A stretch of DNA of 64,000 nt from Streptomyces sp. Ag109_O5-1 (GCF_003814875.1 NZ_RKQF01000001.1:1302001-1366000), one strand, 5' to 3'; numbered from the stretch's first letter, positions 43,253 through 52,598 are shown. Notes: generated from the letters alone by a model not told the origin. A program made the numbers and translations.

Positions 43253-43345
43253 AAGCGCCCCGAAAGGGGCGCGGGGCTGTATTGAATATGCGGCTACCGC
43301 CGCGTGGGCGCGACCAGCCCCCACGCACCTGCAGCCGCGCGACAA
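43253..43345 (+). repeat. Streptomyces intergenic repeat, copy B
   Basis: Begins with hairpin GCGCCCC-GAAA-GGGGCGC (43255-43272), then GGGGCTGTATTG, CGGCTACCGCCGCGTGGGC and GCGACCAGCCCCCACGCACC. It matches copy A (29204-29290) in the reverse orientation. The hairpin probably terminates the DMT transcript. Confidence 0.6.
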
Positions 43346-43405
43346 CCGATCCCGCCCCCACAAGGCGTTGATCGACACCCGGCACCGGCGAACACCCCGA
43401 AACGC

Positions 43406-43448
43406 CGGCGGCCGGCCCCCGCGGCCTCGCCGCGAACGCCGGCCGCCG
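43406..43448. terminator. Hairpin downstream of LURP-one gene
   Basis: CGGCGGCCGGC (43406-43416) pairs perfectly with GCCGGCCGCCG (43438-43448). It lies 26 bp past the stop of the LURP-one gene (minus strand). Confidence 0.55.
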
Positions 43449-43473
43449 AGGCCGTACCCCCGTAGGGGACTAC

Positions 43474-44280
43474 TCAGCCCAGCCCCCGCGAATCCTGCTT
43501 CAGCGCCGTGTCGACGGTCAGCGCCGTCGCCACCACCAGACTCCGCAGCGGCTCCGGCAACTGGTGGTGAATCTGCAGGACGTAGTTGTCGGCGGTCGTG
43601 AACATCGTCTTCGCGAGCCCCTCCCACGTCTTCGTGATGCGGGCCACCTCGTTGTCCGCGTGGTCGACGACCGCGAAGTTCCACGCCCGCCAGTTCTCCG
43701 CCTTGATCGCACCGACCTTCTGGCCGCCCGCGTTCATCGCGAAGTTGATCTTCCCGATCATGTTCTGCTGGACGATCTCACCGACCGGCGAACCGTCCGG
43801 ACGCGTCACGACCACCCGGGACTTGAAGACCTTCGCGGGCCGGGTCAGCACCAGCTGCGGCTGCCCGTGGGCGTCCCTGATCTCCAGCTTGTGCGTCATG
43901 AACTGGTCGAGACTGGAGACGAACCGCGCGATCTTCTTCAGCGCGCTCTGATCGACCTCGACCACCGAGCCGAGCTCCCGGCCGTTCTGGTCCATGACCT
44001 TGTACTCGTTGGTCAGCTCGATCAGCTTGGCCTTCTGGTTCACCACCAGCACCGGCTCGGTGAACAGGGTGCCGCCGCCGGCACCCCCGCCCGCGACCCC
44101 GGCCTGCTGCTGCACCTGCCGCTGCACGCGGGGGTCTGCGGCCGGGGCGGCCTGCCCCGGCACCGCGCCCTGCTGATTCGTGTGGTCGGTCCACTGGGCG
44201 CCGTCCCAGTACCGGAGCGTCTGGGGCGCACCGTGCGGATCGGGGTACCAGCCTTCAGGAGTGTTCGATTGCGTCGTCAC
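43474..44280 (-). CDS. DUF2510 + LURP-one (scramblase-like) protein
   Basis: A 268-residue protein. Residues 7-35 are DUF2510 (EGWYPDPHGAPQTLRYWDGAQWTDHT), followed by a Gln/Gly linker and a LURP-one/phospholipid-scramblase-like barrel (about 75-265; TEPVLVVNQKAKLIELTNEY, VVVTRPDGSPVGEIVQQN, FAVVDHADNEVARITKTWEGLAKTMFTTADNY). No catalytic residues are known for this fold; membrane association is expected. It is monocistronic. Confidence 0.87.
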   Translation of the reverse strand: MTTQSNTPEGWYPDPHGAPQTLRYWDGAQWTDHTNQQGAVPGQAAPAADPRVQRQVQQQAGVAGGGAGGGTLFTEPVLVVNQKAKLIELTNEYKVMDQNGRELGSVVEVDQSALKKIARFVSSLDQFMTHKLEIRDAHGQPQLVLTRPAKVFKSRVVVTRPDGSPVGEIVQQNMIGKINFAMNAGGQKVGAIKAENWRAWNFAVVDHADNEVARITKTWEGLAKTMFTTADNYVLQIHHQLPEPLRSLVVATALTVDTALKQDSRGLG

Positions 44281-44345
44281 CGGGGCACACTACCCCGATG
44301 TGACCGGCACCTGATCAGCCCGCACGATGCGCCCTCACCGCCCCG

Positions 44346-46394
44346 TCAGTCGGTGCTGATCGCCGGGTCGCTGACGCCCGGACGGCCGTTCTCGACATGT
44401 CCGGCGAACCGCCGCACAAAGGACTTGTCGGCGTCGGAGGTGACGGTCACGTCGTACCAACGACGGCTGTGCGCGAGGTCGACGGTGTGCTTCACGGTCG
44501 CCCCGGCCCGCACGGTGACCGTGCACGGCTTGCCGCCGTACCCGTTCGCCAGCGTCAGCTTCACCGTGCCGGAGCCCTTGTTGGCGAGGGTGAGCTCGAT
44601 GTCGTCGCCGACGGGGCGCGCCGTGACCTCGGGGCCCGCCACCTTGCCGGGACCCTGGAAGGTGCGCAGGAAGCCGTTCGGGCCGTGCACGGTCAGGTCG
44701 TACGAGCCGTTCGAGTACGCCGTGTTCCAGGTGTCGGAGACGGACTTGCCGGCCTCGGTGGTGTAGCTCCAGGGGCCGTCGGTGCGGTTGTTGGAGGTGA
44801 CCAGGAAGGCTGCGCCGGCGTGCGCACCCGACGCGAAGGCGAGCGTGAACCTACCGGTCGCCGCGTCCAGCGAACCGTCCACCACCGGGGCGTACTTGAG
44901 CGGCCGGGTGGGCCGCGAGCCGCGCTCCTGCCTGGGCAGGACCGGGTTGGCCGGCGGGGTGGGCACGTAGTCGGGGTGGCGGTTCTTGTCCGGCGGCTGG
45001 TAGCCGTCCGTGGCGGGCAGCGCCACCGGCTTGGTGTCCTTGCGGGAGAAGTCGAACGCGGCCGTCAGGTCACCGCTGACGGCGCGCCGCCAGGGCGAGA
45101 TGTTCGGCTCGTGGACGCCGAAGCGGTTCTCCATGAACCGGATGATCGAGGTGTGGTCGAGCGTCTCGGAGCAGACGTAACCGCCCTTGCTCCACGGGGA
45201 GACGACGATCATCGGGACGCGCTGGCCGAGGCCGTAGGCACCGGCCGCGTGGCTCGCGTCGCCCTTGAAGAGGTCCAGGCTCGGATCGACCGTGGACTTG
45301 CCCTGTGCGGCGGAGGCCGGCGGGAACGGCGGGATCAGGTGGTCGAAGAAGCCGTCATTCTCGTCGTACGTGATGAACACGGCCGTCTTCGCCCACACCT
45401 CGGGGTCGGCGGTGAGCGCGTCGAGGACCTGCGAGACGTACCAGGCGCCGTAGTTGGCGGGCCAGTTGGGGTGCTCGGTGAAGGCCTCGGGGGCGACGAC
45501 CCAGGAGATCTGCGGCAGCTTGCCGGCCTTGACGTCGGCCTTCAGCTGGTCGAAGAAGCCCTCGCCCTTGGTGGCGTCGGTGCCGGTGCGGGCCTTGTCG
45601 TACAGCGGGTCGCCGGGCTTGGCGTTCTGGTACTGCTTGAAGTAGAGCAGCGAGTTGTCGCCGTAGTTGCCGCGGTAGGCGTCCTGGATCCAGCCCCAGC
45701 CGCCGGCCGCGTCCAGGCCGTCGCCGACGTCCTGGTAGATCTTCCAGGAGACGCCCGCCTTCTCCAGGCGCTCCGGGTAGGTCGTCCAGCTGTAGCCGGC
45801 CTCGTCGTTGCCGAGGACCGGGCCGCCGCCCTGGCCGTCGTTGCCCGTGTAACCCGTCCACATGTAGTAGCGGTTCGGGTCGGTGGAGCCCATGAACGAG
45901 CAGTGGTAGGCGTCGCAGACGGTGAAGGCGTCGGCGAGCGCGTAATGGAACGGGATGTCGTCCCGGTTCAGGTACGCCATGGTCGTGGAGCCCTTGGCCG
46001 GCACCCACTTGTCGTACTTGCCGCCGTTGACGGCGTTGTGCGTGTCGCTCCAGCCGTGCGGGAGGTCCTGGATGAAGGCGAGGCCCAGGTCGTCGGCGTC
46101 CGGGTGGAAGGGCAGGATGTCCTTCGTACCGTTCGACTGGTTCCACACGGACTTGTTGTTCTGGGTGACCGGACGCGGGTCGCCGAAGCCGCGGACACCT
46201 CTGAGGGTACCGAAATAGTGGTCGAACGAACGGTTCTCCTGCATCAGGACGACTATGTGCTCGACATCCTCGATCGACCCCGTGCGGTGGTTCGCGGGGA
46301 GCGCGGCGGCGCGCTCGATGCTGCTGGAGAGCGCCGTGAACGCCGTGGTGGCGCCCGCGAGTTGAAGGAATCGGCGCCGGTTTACTTCGGTCAT
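44346..46394 (-). CDS. Tat-exported phospholipase C (phosphocholine type)
   Basis: A 682-residue secreted enzyme. The N-terminus NRRRFLQLAGATTAFTALSS is a twin-arginine signal. HIVVLMQENRSFDHYFGTLRG is the phosphoesterase/phospholipase C signature and VFITYDENDGFFDHLIPP the second metal segment. The last 170 residues hold two C-terminal DUF756 beta domains. Family members release phosphocholine or phosphoethanolamine head groups from phospholipids outside the cell. Start ATG 46394; upstream open sequence lacks similarity. Confidence 0.9.
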   Translation of the reverse strand: MTEVNRRRFLQLAGATTAFTALSSSIERAAALPANHRTGSIEDVEHIVVLMQENRSFDHYFGTLRGVRGFGDPRPVTQNNKSVWNQSNGTKDILPFHPDADDLGLAFIQDLPHGWSDTHNAVNGGKYDKWVPAKGSTTMAYLNRDDIPFHYALADAFTVCDAYHCSFMGSTDPNRYYMWTGYTGNDGQGGGPVLGNDEAGYSWTTYPERLEKAGVSWKIYQDVGDGLDAAGGWGWIQDAYRGNYGDNSLLYFKQYQNAKPGDPLYDKARTGTDATKGEGFFDQLKADVKAGKLPQISWVVAPEAFTEHPNWPANYGAWYVSQVLDALTADPEVWAKTAVFITYDENDGFFDHLIPPFPPASAAQGKSTVDPSLDLFKGDASHAAGAYGLGQRVPMIVVSPWSKGGYVCSETLDHTSIIRFMENRFGVHEPNISPWRRAVSGDLTAAFDFSRKDTKPVALPATDGYQPPDKNRHPDYVPTPPANPVLPRQERGSRPTRPLKYAPVVDGSLDAATGRFTLAFASGAHAGAAFLVTSNNRTDGPWSYTTEAGKSVSDTWNTAYSNGSYDLTVHGPNGFLRTFQGPGKVAGPEVTARPVGDDIELTLANKGSGTVKLTLANGYGGKPCTVTVRAGATVKHTVDLAHSRRWYDVTVTSDADKSFVRRFAGHVENGRPGVSDPAISTD

Positions 46395-46607
46395 GGGTGA
46401 ACGACCTCTCATCCTGACGTACGGATGGCCGGAACAGGGCGGACAGTGCGCGGGAGCGAGTGTTCCAAGGGCACCGAACGTCAGGGAAGGGTCTGGTGGC
46501 GCGGATGTGAATCTCGGAGGTACGCGAGGTAGGCGGTCGGTAAGGAGGCGGGCGGACCCGGTCACGGACGAGGGGACGACCTCGGCCGTGACCGGTCGGC
46601 CGGGGTG

Positions 46608-47063
46608 TCAGCTGATGAAGGAGCCCGCGGCGCAGGCGCTCTCCGTCACCCACTGGTGGGACAGGATGTTGTCGTTCATGGAGTGGCCGTCCGTGAAGTG
46701 GTCACGGGTGAGGTCGTCCACGTAGAGCTCGCCCGGCTTGAGGCAGCCGTAGCCGCCCGAGTAGTTGGCGTAGTAGTAGAAGGCCACGACGTCCTTGCCG
46801 CCGACGTAGCCGCTGTTCATCACGGAGGAGGCGACGTTGCCGACGCCCTGGAAACCGCCGGAGCCGTCGGCCCAGTTGGCGTCGTTGCCCGCGGTGACGC
46901 CGAGCAGGCCGCCCGCGCAGTCCCAGTCCTTCCAGGCCCGCACATTGCCGTCGCGGCCCGGCCACTGCGCGTTGCAGCCGGCGGATGCCTGGGCGTTCAC
47001 CGGCAGGGCGAAACCGACGGCCGCGAGGGCCAGCGTGGTGAGGGCGAGGGTCATTTTGCGCAT
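46608..47063 (-). CDS. Secreted small protein, possible peptidase inhibitor I36 type
   Basis: A 151-residue exported protein: signal MRKMTLALTTLALAAVGFALPVNAQA, then a mature domain of about 125 residues with Cys in GCNAQW, DWDCAGG, YGCLKPG and ESACAAG, and aromatic, Gly-rich strands (GKDVVAFYYYANYSGGYG). This resembles beta/gamma-crystallin-like, Streptomyces metalloproteinase-inhibitor (I36) proteins, but the match is by eye only. The ATG at 47063 is chosen for the signal peptide. Confidence 0.75.
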   Translation of the reverse strand: MRKMTLALTTLALAAVGFALPVNAQASAGCNAQWPGRDGNVRAWKDWDCAGGLLGVTAGNDANWADGSGGFQGVGNVASSVMNSGYVGGKDVVAFYYYANYSGGYGCLKPGELYVDDLTRDHFTDGHSMNDNILSHQWVTESACAAGSFIS

Positions 47064-47151
47064 GATGAATTCCCGTTCTGCCTCGTCGGAGGCGGTCGGT
47101 GTGGGAGAGGGCCGCGGCGAGCGCCGCGGAGTCATGGGGTTCCGGCAGGTG

Positions 47152-48087
47152 TCAGGTGCGGGCGGGCACGATCCGCTCGGCGCGCTCCAGCGCCTTCAGG
47201 CGCACCTGCCGGTAGGCGTCCAGCCGGGCGCCGTACTCGCCGTCCAGCTGGGCCAGATAGTGGGCCTCGCGGTCCTGGCCCACGGACCTGAGGGAGACCT
47301 CGCGGGCGCAGGTGGCGTCGGCGACCGCGATCCGGGTCTCGGCGGCGAAGCTCCGGACCTCCCCGGCCCGGGTCTGGTTCGCCGGGTGCTCCCGGGTGGC
47401 CTGCCGCGCGGCGCCGGGGTCCGGGTAGGGGTGGCCGGCCCGCTTCATGCAGGCCGACCACGCGTGCACGGCGGCGGTGAACCGCTGGTCGTGCAGCAGC
47501 TTGCCGACGTAGAGCGGGCGCAGGTTGCTCGCCGTGGTGTCGAGCCGGAACCAGGTCTGCGGGTCGCCGTACAGCTGCCGCTCCGCCTCGGCGTCGCAGC
47601 CGCCGGTCTGCTTGCTGACCTTGCCCCCGCCGGGGACGTCGGTGCGCAGCAGCTCGGCCTGCCGGCCGCCGTCGAGCGCGGTGTCGTACGCGGCCTTCCG
47701 GGTCGCCGTGAGGCCCGTGCGGTAGGCGCTGTTGGGGTTGTGCAGCCGGGCGCGGTCCTCCTTCGCGGTGATCCTGCTGCCGTATCCGTAGGTACGGGCC
47801 CAGCGCACGTCGTCCTGGACGTAGCCGAGCGGCCTGCTCTCGGCCAGGCTCAGCGGGCGGTCCGTCCAGTAGCGGAACCCGCGGCGGGCCATGCACCGGG
47901 CGACCAGGGTCTGTTCGGCGTCCGAGATCCGCAGGTCCTCCGCGTAGGTGAGGTCCCGGACCCGGTGCGCGGCGGTAGGGGCCGAGCCGTCGCCGGACGC
48001 CCGGGAGCAGCCGGCGAGGGCGAGCGCGGCCACGGCGGCGACAGCGCTCAGCCGCGCGGTCTTTCGACGGAAGGCGGTGCGCTTCAT
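47152..48087 (-). CDS. Putative lipoprotein, 311 residues
   Basis: The N-terminus MKRTAFRRKTARLSAVAAVAALALAGCS is a lipoprotein signal with the lipidated Cys. The mature domain is Arg-rich and helical, with CMARRGFRYW, a repeated WxxCMKRAGHPYPDP motif and paired Cys residues. Streptomyces encodes many such proteins, with no known function. The start at 48087 is preferred over upstream frames because of the signal. The 398-bp region before the SARP gene holds a promoter and palindrome. Confidence 0.78.
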   Translation of the reverse strand: MKRTAFRRKTARLSAVAAVAALALAGCSRASGDGSAPTAAHRVRDLTYAEDLRISDAEQTLVARCMARRGFRYWTDRPLSLAESRPLGYVQDDVRWARTYGYGSRITAKEDRARLHNPNSAYRTGLTATRKAAYDTALDGGRQAELLRTDVPGGGKVSKQTGGCDAEAERQLYGDPQTWFRLDTTASNLRPLYVGKLLHDQRFTAAVHAWSACMKRAGHPYPDPGAARQATREHPANQTRAGEVRSFAAETRIAVADATCAREVSLRSVGQDREAHYLAQLDGEYGARLDAYRQVRLKALERAERIVPART

Positions 48088-48134
48088 CGGGCGACTCCCT
48101 GGGCGACGGCGAACGGCTCGGTGCTTACGGCCCG

Positions 48135-48229
48135 TTGACGCCATCGGAGGGGCGTTCGTATGACACCCGGTCGCGGGCAACTTCGGACGCGACGGATTTC
48201 GCGGCGGATCCGGGTACGCGGTCATACGA
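48135..48229 (+). promoter_or_regulatory. Promoter with palindrome upstream of the SARP gene
   Basis: TTGACG (48135-48140) and TATGAC (48159-48164) are spaced by 18 bp, a good HrdB-type promoter on the plus strand. The -10 lies within TCGTATGAC (48156-48164), whose exact reverse complement GTCATACGA occurs at 48221-48229; ACCCGG/CCGGGT is nested inside. The rest of 48230-48485 shows nothing recognisable. Confidence 0.5.
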
Positions 48230-48485
48230 GAGCCGGCGGCCGGCCGTCTCCCGCACAGGGGCCGCTATGGCCACCCACAGAAACCAGCCAACTGCGACAG
48301 GAGGGAGAACGGCTCCCCAGGCACCGGCGGGCCCCGGCTCCGTTCGGTACGGCGGGCGTCGCGGCGGTTGTGTCGGGCCGGTCGGCCGGACGGGTTCCGG
48401 ACATGACGGCCCGGCTCTCGGCCTGCCCTGACGGTGGCCGCCGATATCGTTGTCGGCATCCGCTGGGAGCGGCGATCGGGGATCG

Positions 48486-51400
48486 ATGTTCGAAGTACGC
48501 CTGCTCGGCCCGGTGGAGGTCTGGGAGGGAGGCCGGCGGGCCCCGCTCGGCGGCTCCAGACCCCTCGCCGTCCTCGCCTCGCTCGTGGTGCACCTGGGTG
48601 AGATCGTCTCCACCGAACGCCTGGTGGACCTCGTCTGGGACGAGGAGGCCCCGGCCACCGCGGGCGCCCTGGTCGCCACCCATGTCTCCGCCGTACGACG
48701 GGCACTGGCCCGGGTCGGCACGACCGAGCTGATCCGGACCCGGGCCCCGGGATACCTCGCCGACCTCGCCCCGGACCGGGTCGACGCCCGCCGCTTCGAG
48801 GAACTCCTCGCGGCCGGGAGGTCCTTGGGGCGTACGGAGGAGGCCGCGTCGGTGCTGGCCGAGGCGCTCGGGCTGTGGCGGGGCCGGGAGGCCATGGAGG
48901 GGCTCGGCCAGTCGTTCGCGCGGATCGAGGCGGCCCGTCTCGCGGAGCTGCGGCTGGTGGCGGAGGAGGAGTCCTTCGGGCTGGCCCTGGAGCTGGACCG
49001 GGCCGACGACACGATCGCGCCGCTGCTGGCCCATGTGGCCGCGCATCCGCTGCGGGAGCGGCCGCGCGGCCAGCTGATGACCGCCCTGTTCCGCACCGGC
49101 CGGGTCTCCGACGCGCTGCGCGTCTACCAGGAGGGCCGCGCGGTGCTCCGCGACGAGCTGGGCATCGACCCGGGGCCGGAGCTGCGGGCGGTGCACCAGG
49201 CCGTGCTGACCCATGACACGGGTGTGCTGGGAACCGGGCAGCCCGCCCGGCCGGTGCCCGTGCCGACCGCACGGCCCGTACCGGTACCCGCCCCGAGGAA
49301 CGGGGCTCCCCCGCCCGCACCCTCCCATCTGCCGCCGGACATCGCCGACTTCGTGGGCCGTGCCGGGCAGGTCAAGTGGGCCACCGAGCTGCTGCGCGGC
49401 GTCGGCGACACCGGCCGGACCGCACCCCCGATCGGGGTGATCTCCGGGCGCTCCGGCATGGGCAAGACGGCCCTCGCCGTGCACGTCGGCCATCGCACCG
49501 CCGAACTCTTCCCGGACGGGCGTCTGTTCGTGGACCTCAGGGCCGCCGACACCACGCCGCTGGAGCCGGCCGACGCGCTCGCCCGGCTGCTGCGCGCGAT
49601 GGGCGTCGCCCCGGACACGCTGCCCTCCGGGGTCGAGGAGCTGACCGGCCTGTACCGCACCCACATCGGACATCGCCGGGTCCTGATCGTCCTGGACAAC
49701 GCGGCCGGTGAGGCACACGTCCGGCCTCTGCTGCCGCCCGGCCCCGGTTCGGCGGTGCTGGTGACCAGCCGCCGCCGACTGGTGGCCCTCGAAGGCGCCG
49801 CCCATCTGGACCTCGCCGTACCGGACGAGGCCGAGGCCCTCGAACTGCTGCGCCGGGTGGCCGGCGAGGGGCGGACGGGAGCGGAGCCCGAGCAGGCCGC
49901 CGAGATCGTCGCCCTGTGCGGGCGGCTGCCGCTCGCGGTGCGCATCGCCGGTGCCCGGCTCGCCGCCCGCCCGCACTGGGCGCCGGGCCGGCTCGCCGGA
50001 CGGTTGCGCGACGAACGCCGCCGGCTCAACGAACTCAGCGCCGGGGACCTGGAGTTGCGCACCAGCCTGGAGCTCGGCTACGCCGACCTCGACCCGCAGG
50101 AGCGCCGGGCACTGCGCCGTCTCGCCCTGCTGGACCTGCCCGACTTCGCGGCCTGGGTCGCCGCTCCCCTGCTCGGCATAGGGACCGAGGAGGCCGAGGA
50201 GGCCGTCGAGCGGCTGGTGGACTGCCACTTCATCGATGTGCTCGGCGTGGACGGCACCGGCGTGGCCCGCTACCGCATCCACGACCTCGCCCGGGAACAC
50301 GCCCGCGAACGCTGTCTTGCCGAGGAGAGCGCCGAGGAACGCGCTGCGGCCGTGCTGCGTCTGGTCGGCTGCTGGCTGGACCTCGCCCGGAAGGCCGCCG
50401 CCCGCGGCCCCGGCGGCGCGGCCCGGCACTTCCCCGAACCGGCCGCCGTGCGCCCGCTGGACCCGGAGACCGAGGAGGCGCTGCTCGCCCGGCCGGCGGC
50501 CTGGTTCGCCGCCGAACAGGCCGGGCTGCTGGCCGCCGTGACACACTGCGCCGACCACGGCATGACCCGGGCCGCCCGGGATCTCGCCGGGGCGCTGATA
50601 GCGAGTTCGGCCGCGCTGTACAACCAGTTCGACGCCTGGTCCCACTCGCACACGGCGGCCATGGCGGCGGTGCGGCGCAGCGGGGACGTCGAGGGCGAGG
50701 CCTGGCTGTTCACCGGCCTCGGCCAACTCCGCTACGAACAGGACCGGTTCGAGGAGTCGTACGCCTACTTCGCGGACGCGCTGCGGCTTTTCGGGGAGCA
50801 GGTTCCGGACGGGGCGGCGCAGGCGCTGGCCGGGATGGGCACCGCCCGCCGTGAACAGGCCCGCTATGCCGAGGCGTTGGAGCTGCTGGAGGCCGCTCTG
50901 GAGCGGTACGGCGACGACGGCGAGGCCGGCGCCCGGGCGCGGGTGCTGTACGGCATCGGGTATGTGCACCGCGAGCAGGGGCGCGGGGCCGCGGCCCGGG
51001 AGGCCCTGGCCCGGGGCCTCGATCTGTACCGTGCCGCCGGCGACCGGCACGGCGAGGGGCTCACCCTGCGCTCCCTCGCCCTGTGCGACCGGGCCGAGGG
51101 CCGGTACGCCGAGGCCGAACAGCAGTTGCACGAGGCGCTGCGCCTCTTCACCGCCCTGCATGACACCTTCGGCGCGATGTACACCGAACAGTCGCTGGCC
51201 AAAGTGGAGTTGCGCACGGGTCGGACCGAGGAGGCGGGACGGCGGCTGGTGCGGTGTCTGGAGGTGGCCCGGGAGCGGCAGGACCGGTTCGGGGAGGCGC
51301 TGGTGCTGCGCACGCTCGGGGAGCTGAGGCTGGCGGCCGGGGACACCGACGCGGCCCGGGCACCGCTGGAGCACGCGGCCGCCCTCTGGGCCGAGTTGGG

Positions 51401-51563
51401 GCTGCCCTTGTGGCGGGCCCGCACGATGTGGGACCTGGCCGCGGTGTGGACGGCGGACGGCGACACCCAGACCGCGCGAGCGGCCCGGTCGGAGGCGCTG
51501 GAGGTCTTCCGGTCGGTGGGCGGGCGCGAGGCGTGGGAGCGGACGGACGAGGAGCCGCCGTAA
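48486..51563 (+). CDS. SARP-family regulator with NB-ARC and TPR domains (AfsR-like)
   Basis: A 1025-residue activator. Residues 1-95 are an OmpR-type winged helix (EVRLLGPVEVWEGGRRAPLGG), 96-245 the bacterial transcriptional activation domain (YLADLAPDRVDARRFEELL), 295-590 an NB-ARC ATPase (ISGRSGMGKTALAVHVG Walker A; RRVLIVLDNA Walker B), and from about 700 TPR repeats (GEAWLFTGLGQLRYEQDRFEESYAYFADALRL). Such SARPs switch on antibiotic or developmental genes. No biosynthetic cluster lies adjacent, so the target is unknown. ATG at 48486 is preceded by weak GGGA; the frame continues upstream to 48450. Confidence 0.9.
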   Translation: MFEVRLLGPVEVWEGGRRAPLGGSRPLAVLASLVVHLGEIVSTERLVDLVWDEEAPATAGALVATHVSAVRRALARVGTTELIRTRAPGYLADLAPDRVDARRFEELLAAGRSLGRTEEAASVLAEALGLWRGREAMEGLGQSFARIEAARLAELRLVAEEESFGLALELDRADDTIAPLLAHVAAHPLRERPRGQLMTALFRTGRVSDALRVYQEGRAVLRDELGIDPGPELRAVHQAVLTHDTGVLGTGQPARPVPVPTARPVPVPAPRNGAPPPAPSHLPPDIADFVGRAGQVKWATELLRGVGDTGRTAPPIGVISGRSGMGKTALAVHVGHRTAELFPDGRLFVDLRAADTTPLEPADALARLLRAMGVAPDTLPSGVEELTGLYRTHIGHRRVLIVLDNAAGEAHVRPLLPPGPGSAVLVTSRRRLVALEGAAHLDLAVPDEAEALELLRRVAGEGRTGAEPEQAAEIVALCGRLPLAVRIAGARLAARPHWAPGRLAGRLRDERRRLNELSAGDLELRTSLELGYADLDPQERRALRRLALLDLPDFAAWVAAPLLGIGTEEAEEAVERLVDCHFIDVLGVDGTGVARYRIHDLAREHARERCLAEESAEERAAAVLRLVGCWLDLARKAAARGPGGAARHFPEPAAVRPLDPETEEALLARPAAWFAAEQAGLLAAVTHCADHGMTRAARDLAGALIASSAALYNQFDAWSHSHTAAMAAVRRSGDVEGEAWLFTGLGQLRYEQDRFEESYAYFADALRLFGEQVPDGAAQALAGMGTARREQARYAEALELLEAALERYGDDGEAGARARVLYGIGYVHREQGRGAAAREALARGLDLYRAAGDRHGEGLTLRSLALCDRAEGRYAEAEQQLHEALRLFTALHDTFGAMYTEQSLAKVELRTGRTEEAGRRLVRCLEVARERQDRFGEALVLRTLGELRLAAGDTDAARAPLEHAAALWAELGLPLWRARTMWDLAAVWTADGDTQTARAARSEALEVFRSVGGREAWERTDEEPP

Positions 51564-51568
51564 TCGAG

Positions 51569-51771
51569 CGGGCGGACCGCGAGTGGTCGAGGACGGACGG
51601 GCAAACCGAGAGCGGTCGTGGACCGGCAAGCAGACCGCGAGCCGCCGTGACCGGGCGGAAGGACCGCGAGCCGCCGTGACCGGACCAGCAGACCGCAAGT
51701 CGCCGTGGGCAGGTGGGCAGACCGCCAGCCGCCCTGGGCAGCCGGGCGAACCGCAAGTCGTCGTGACCGGG
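51569..51771. repeat. Seven degenerate 29-bp tandem repeats
   Basis: Seven consecutive 29-bp units start 6 bp after the SARP stop, each with a core near ACCGCGAG(C/T)CG and ending near GTGACCGG. There is no spacer, so this is not CRISPR. Since 29 is not a multiple of 3, they are unlikely to be coding. They end about 80 bp before the dipeptidase gene. Confidence 0.75.
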
Positions 51772-51850
51772 CGGGTCTGCAGAAGCCCTGGTGGGGCGCT
51801 TGCAGGGAACCTGCAGCGCAGTTGCAGGGGGGCCGGGCACTGTTGTCTGC

Positions 51851-52516
51851 GTGACGGACATCATCACGCTCTCCGACTCCCGGGTCGCCGCGGTCGCCGA
51901 GCAGGAGTGCGGCGAACCGCTGGTCGATCTGCGCGGGACGCCCGGACTGCGGGTGGACACCCGCCAGGCCGACGCCGACGGCAGCTACGCCCATCTGCGC
52001 TCGGGTGCGCTGCGCCGGCTCCTGGAGGCGCAGTCGCTGCTGCCCGACGGACTCCGGTTCCTGGTGGTCGAGGGATACCGGCCGCCCGATCTGCAGCGCC
52101 GTTATTTCGAGCAGTACGCGGCGATCATGCGGGCGGCCCACCCCGGCGCCGGACCGGACCGCATCCGTGAGCTGGCCAGCGCCTACATCTCCCCGCCGGA
52201 GGTGGCGCCCCATGTCAGCGGCGGGGCCGTGGACCTGACCCTGTGCACCGCGGACGGCACCGAGCTGCCGCTGGGCACGGCGGTCAACGCCACCCCGGAG
52301 GAGAGCGACGGTGCCTGCCGTACCGGGGCACCGGGCATCGGCGTCGAGGCCCGCGCCAACCGGGAGTTGATGGACCGGGCGCTGACCACGGCCGGCTTCG
52401 TCAACTACCCGACCGAGTGGTGGCACTGGTCCTACGGCGACCGGTACTGGGCCCTGCTGAGCGGGGCGCCGGCCGCCCGCTACGGGCCCGCCGCCGCACC
52501 TGTCCGGACCGTCTGA
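51851..52516 (+). CDS. D-alanyl-D-alanine dipeptidase (VanX-like)
   Basis: A 221-residue zinc dipeptidase of the M15D type. VEGYRPPDLQRRYF precedes the metal site; PHVSGGAVDLTLC provides the first His and Asp (usual SxHxxGxAxD), and TEWWHWSYGD provides the catalytic Glu and final His. It hydrolyses D-Ala-D-Ala; without vanH and vanA nearby it is more likely a wall-turnover enzyme than a resistance gene. The GTG at 51851 (MTDIITLSDSRVAAV) is chosen. Confidence 0.87.
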   Translation: MTDIITLSDSRVAAVAEQECGEPLVDLRGTPGLRVDTRQADADGSYAHLRSGALRRLLEAQSLLPDGLRFLVVEGYRPPDLQRRYFEQYAAIMRAAHPGAGPDRIRELASAYISPPEVAPHVSGGAVDLTLCTADGTELPLGTAVNATPEESDGACRTGAPGIGVEARANRELMDRALTTAGFVNYPTEWWHWSYGDRYWALLSGAPAARYGPAAAPVRTV

Positions 52517-52598
52517 CCAGCGGACCGGATCCTTCTCACCCCACGGATCCCTCATACAACGGATCCCTCACACCACGGACGACCAGCGGGGGACGACC

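Noticed and set aside
46380..46400. GTTCACC next to the phospholipase C start, as a PHO box.
   Set aside because: Only a single unit abutting the ATG; PhoP boxes need at least two direct repeats on an 11-bp period, and none is seen.
51569..51771. Seven 29-bp repeats considered as a CRISPR array.
   Set aside because: Units are contiguous with no spacers and diverge strongly from one another; no cas genes nearby.
51851..52516. D-Ala-D-Ala dipeptidase as part of a vancomycin-resistance cluster.
   Set aside because: No vanH, vanA or vanRS genes nearby; neighbours are a sigma factor and a wall hydrolase.
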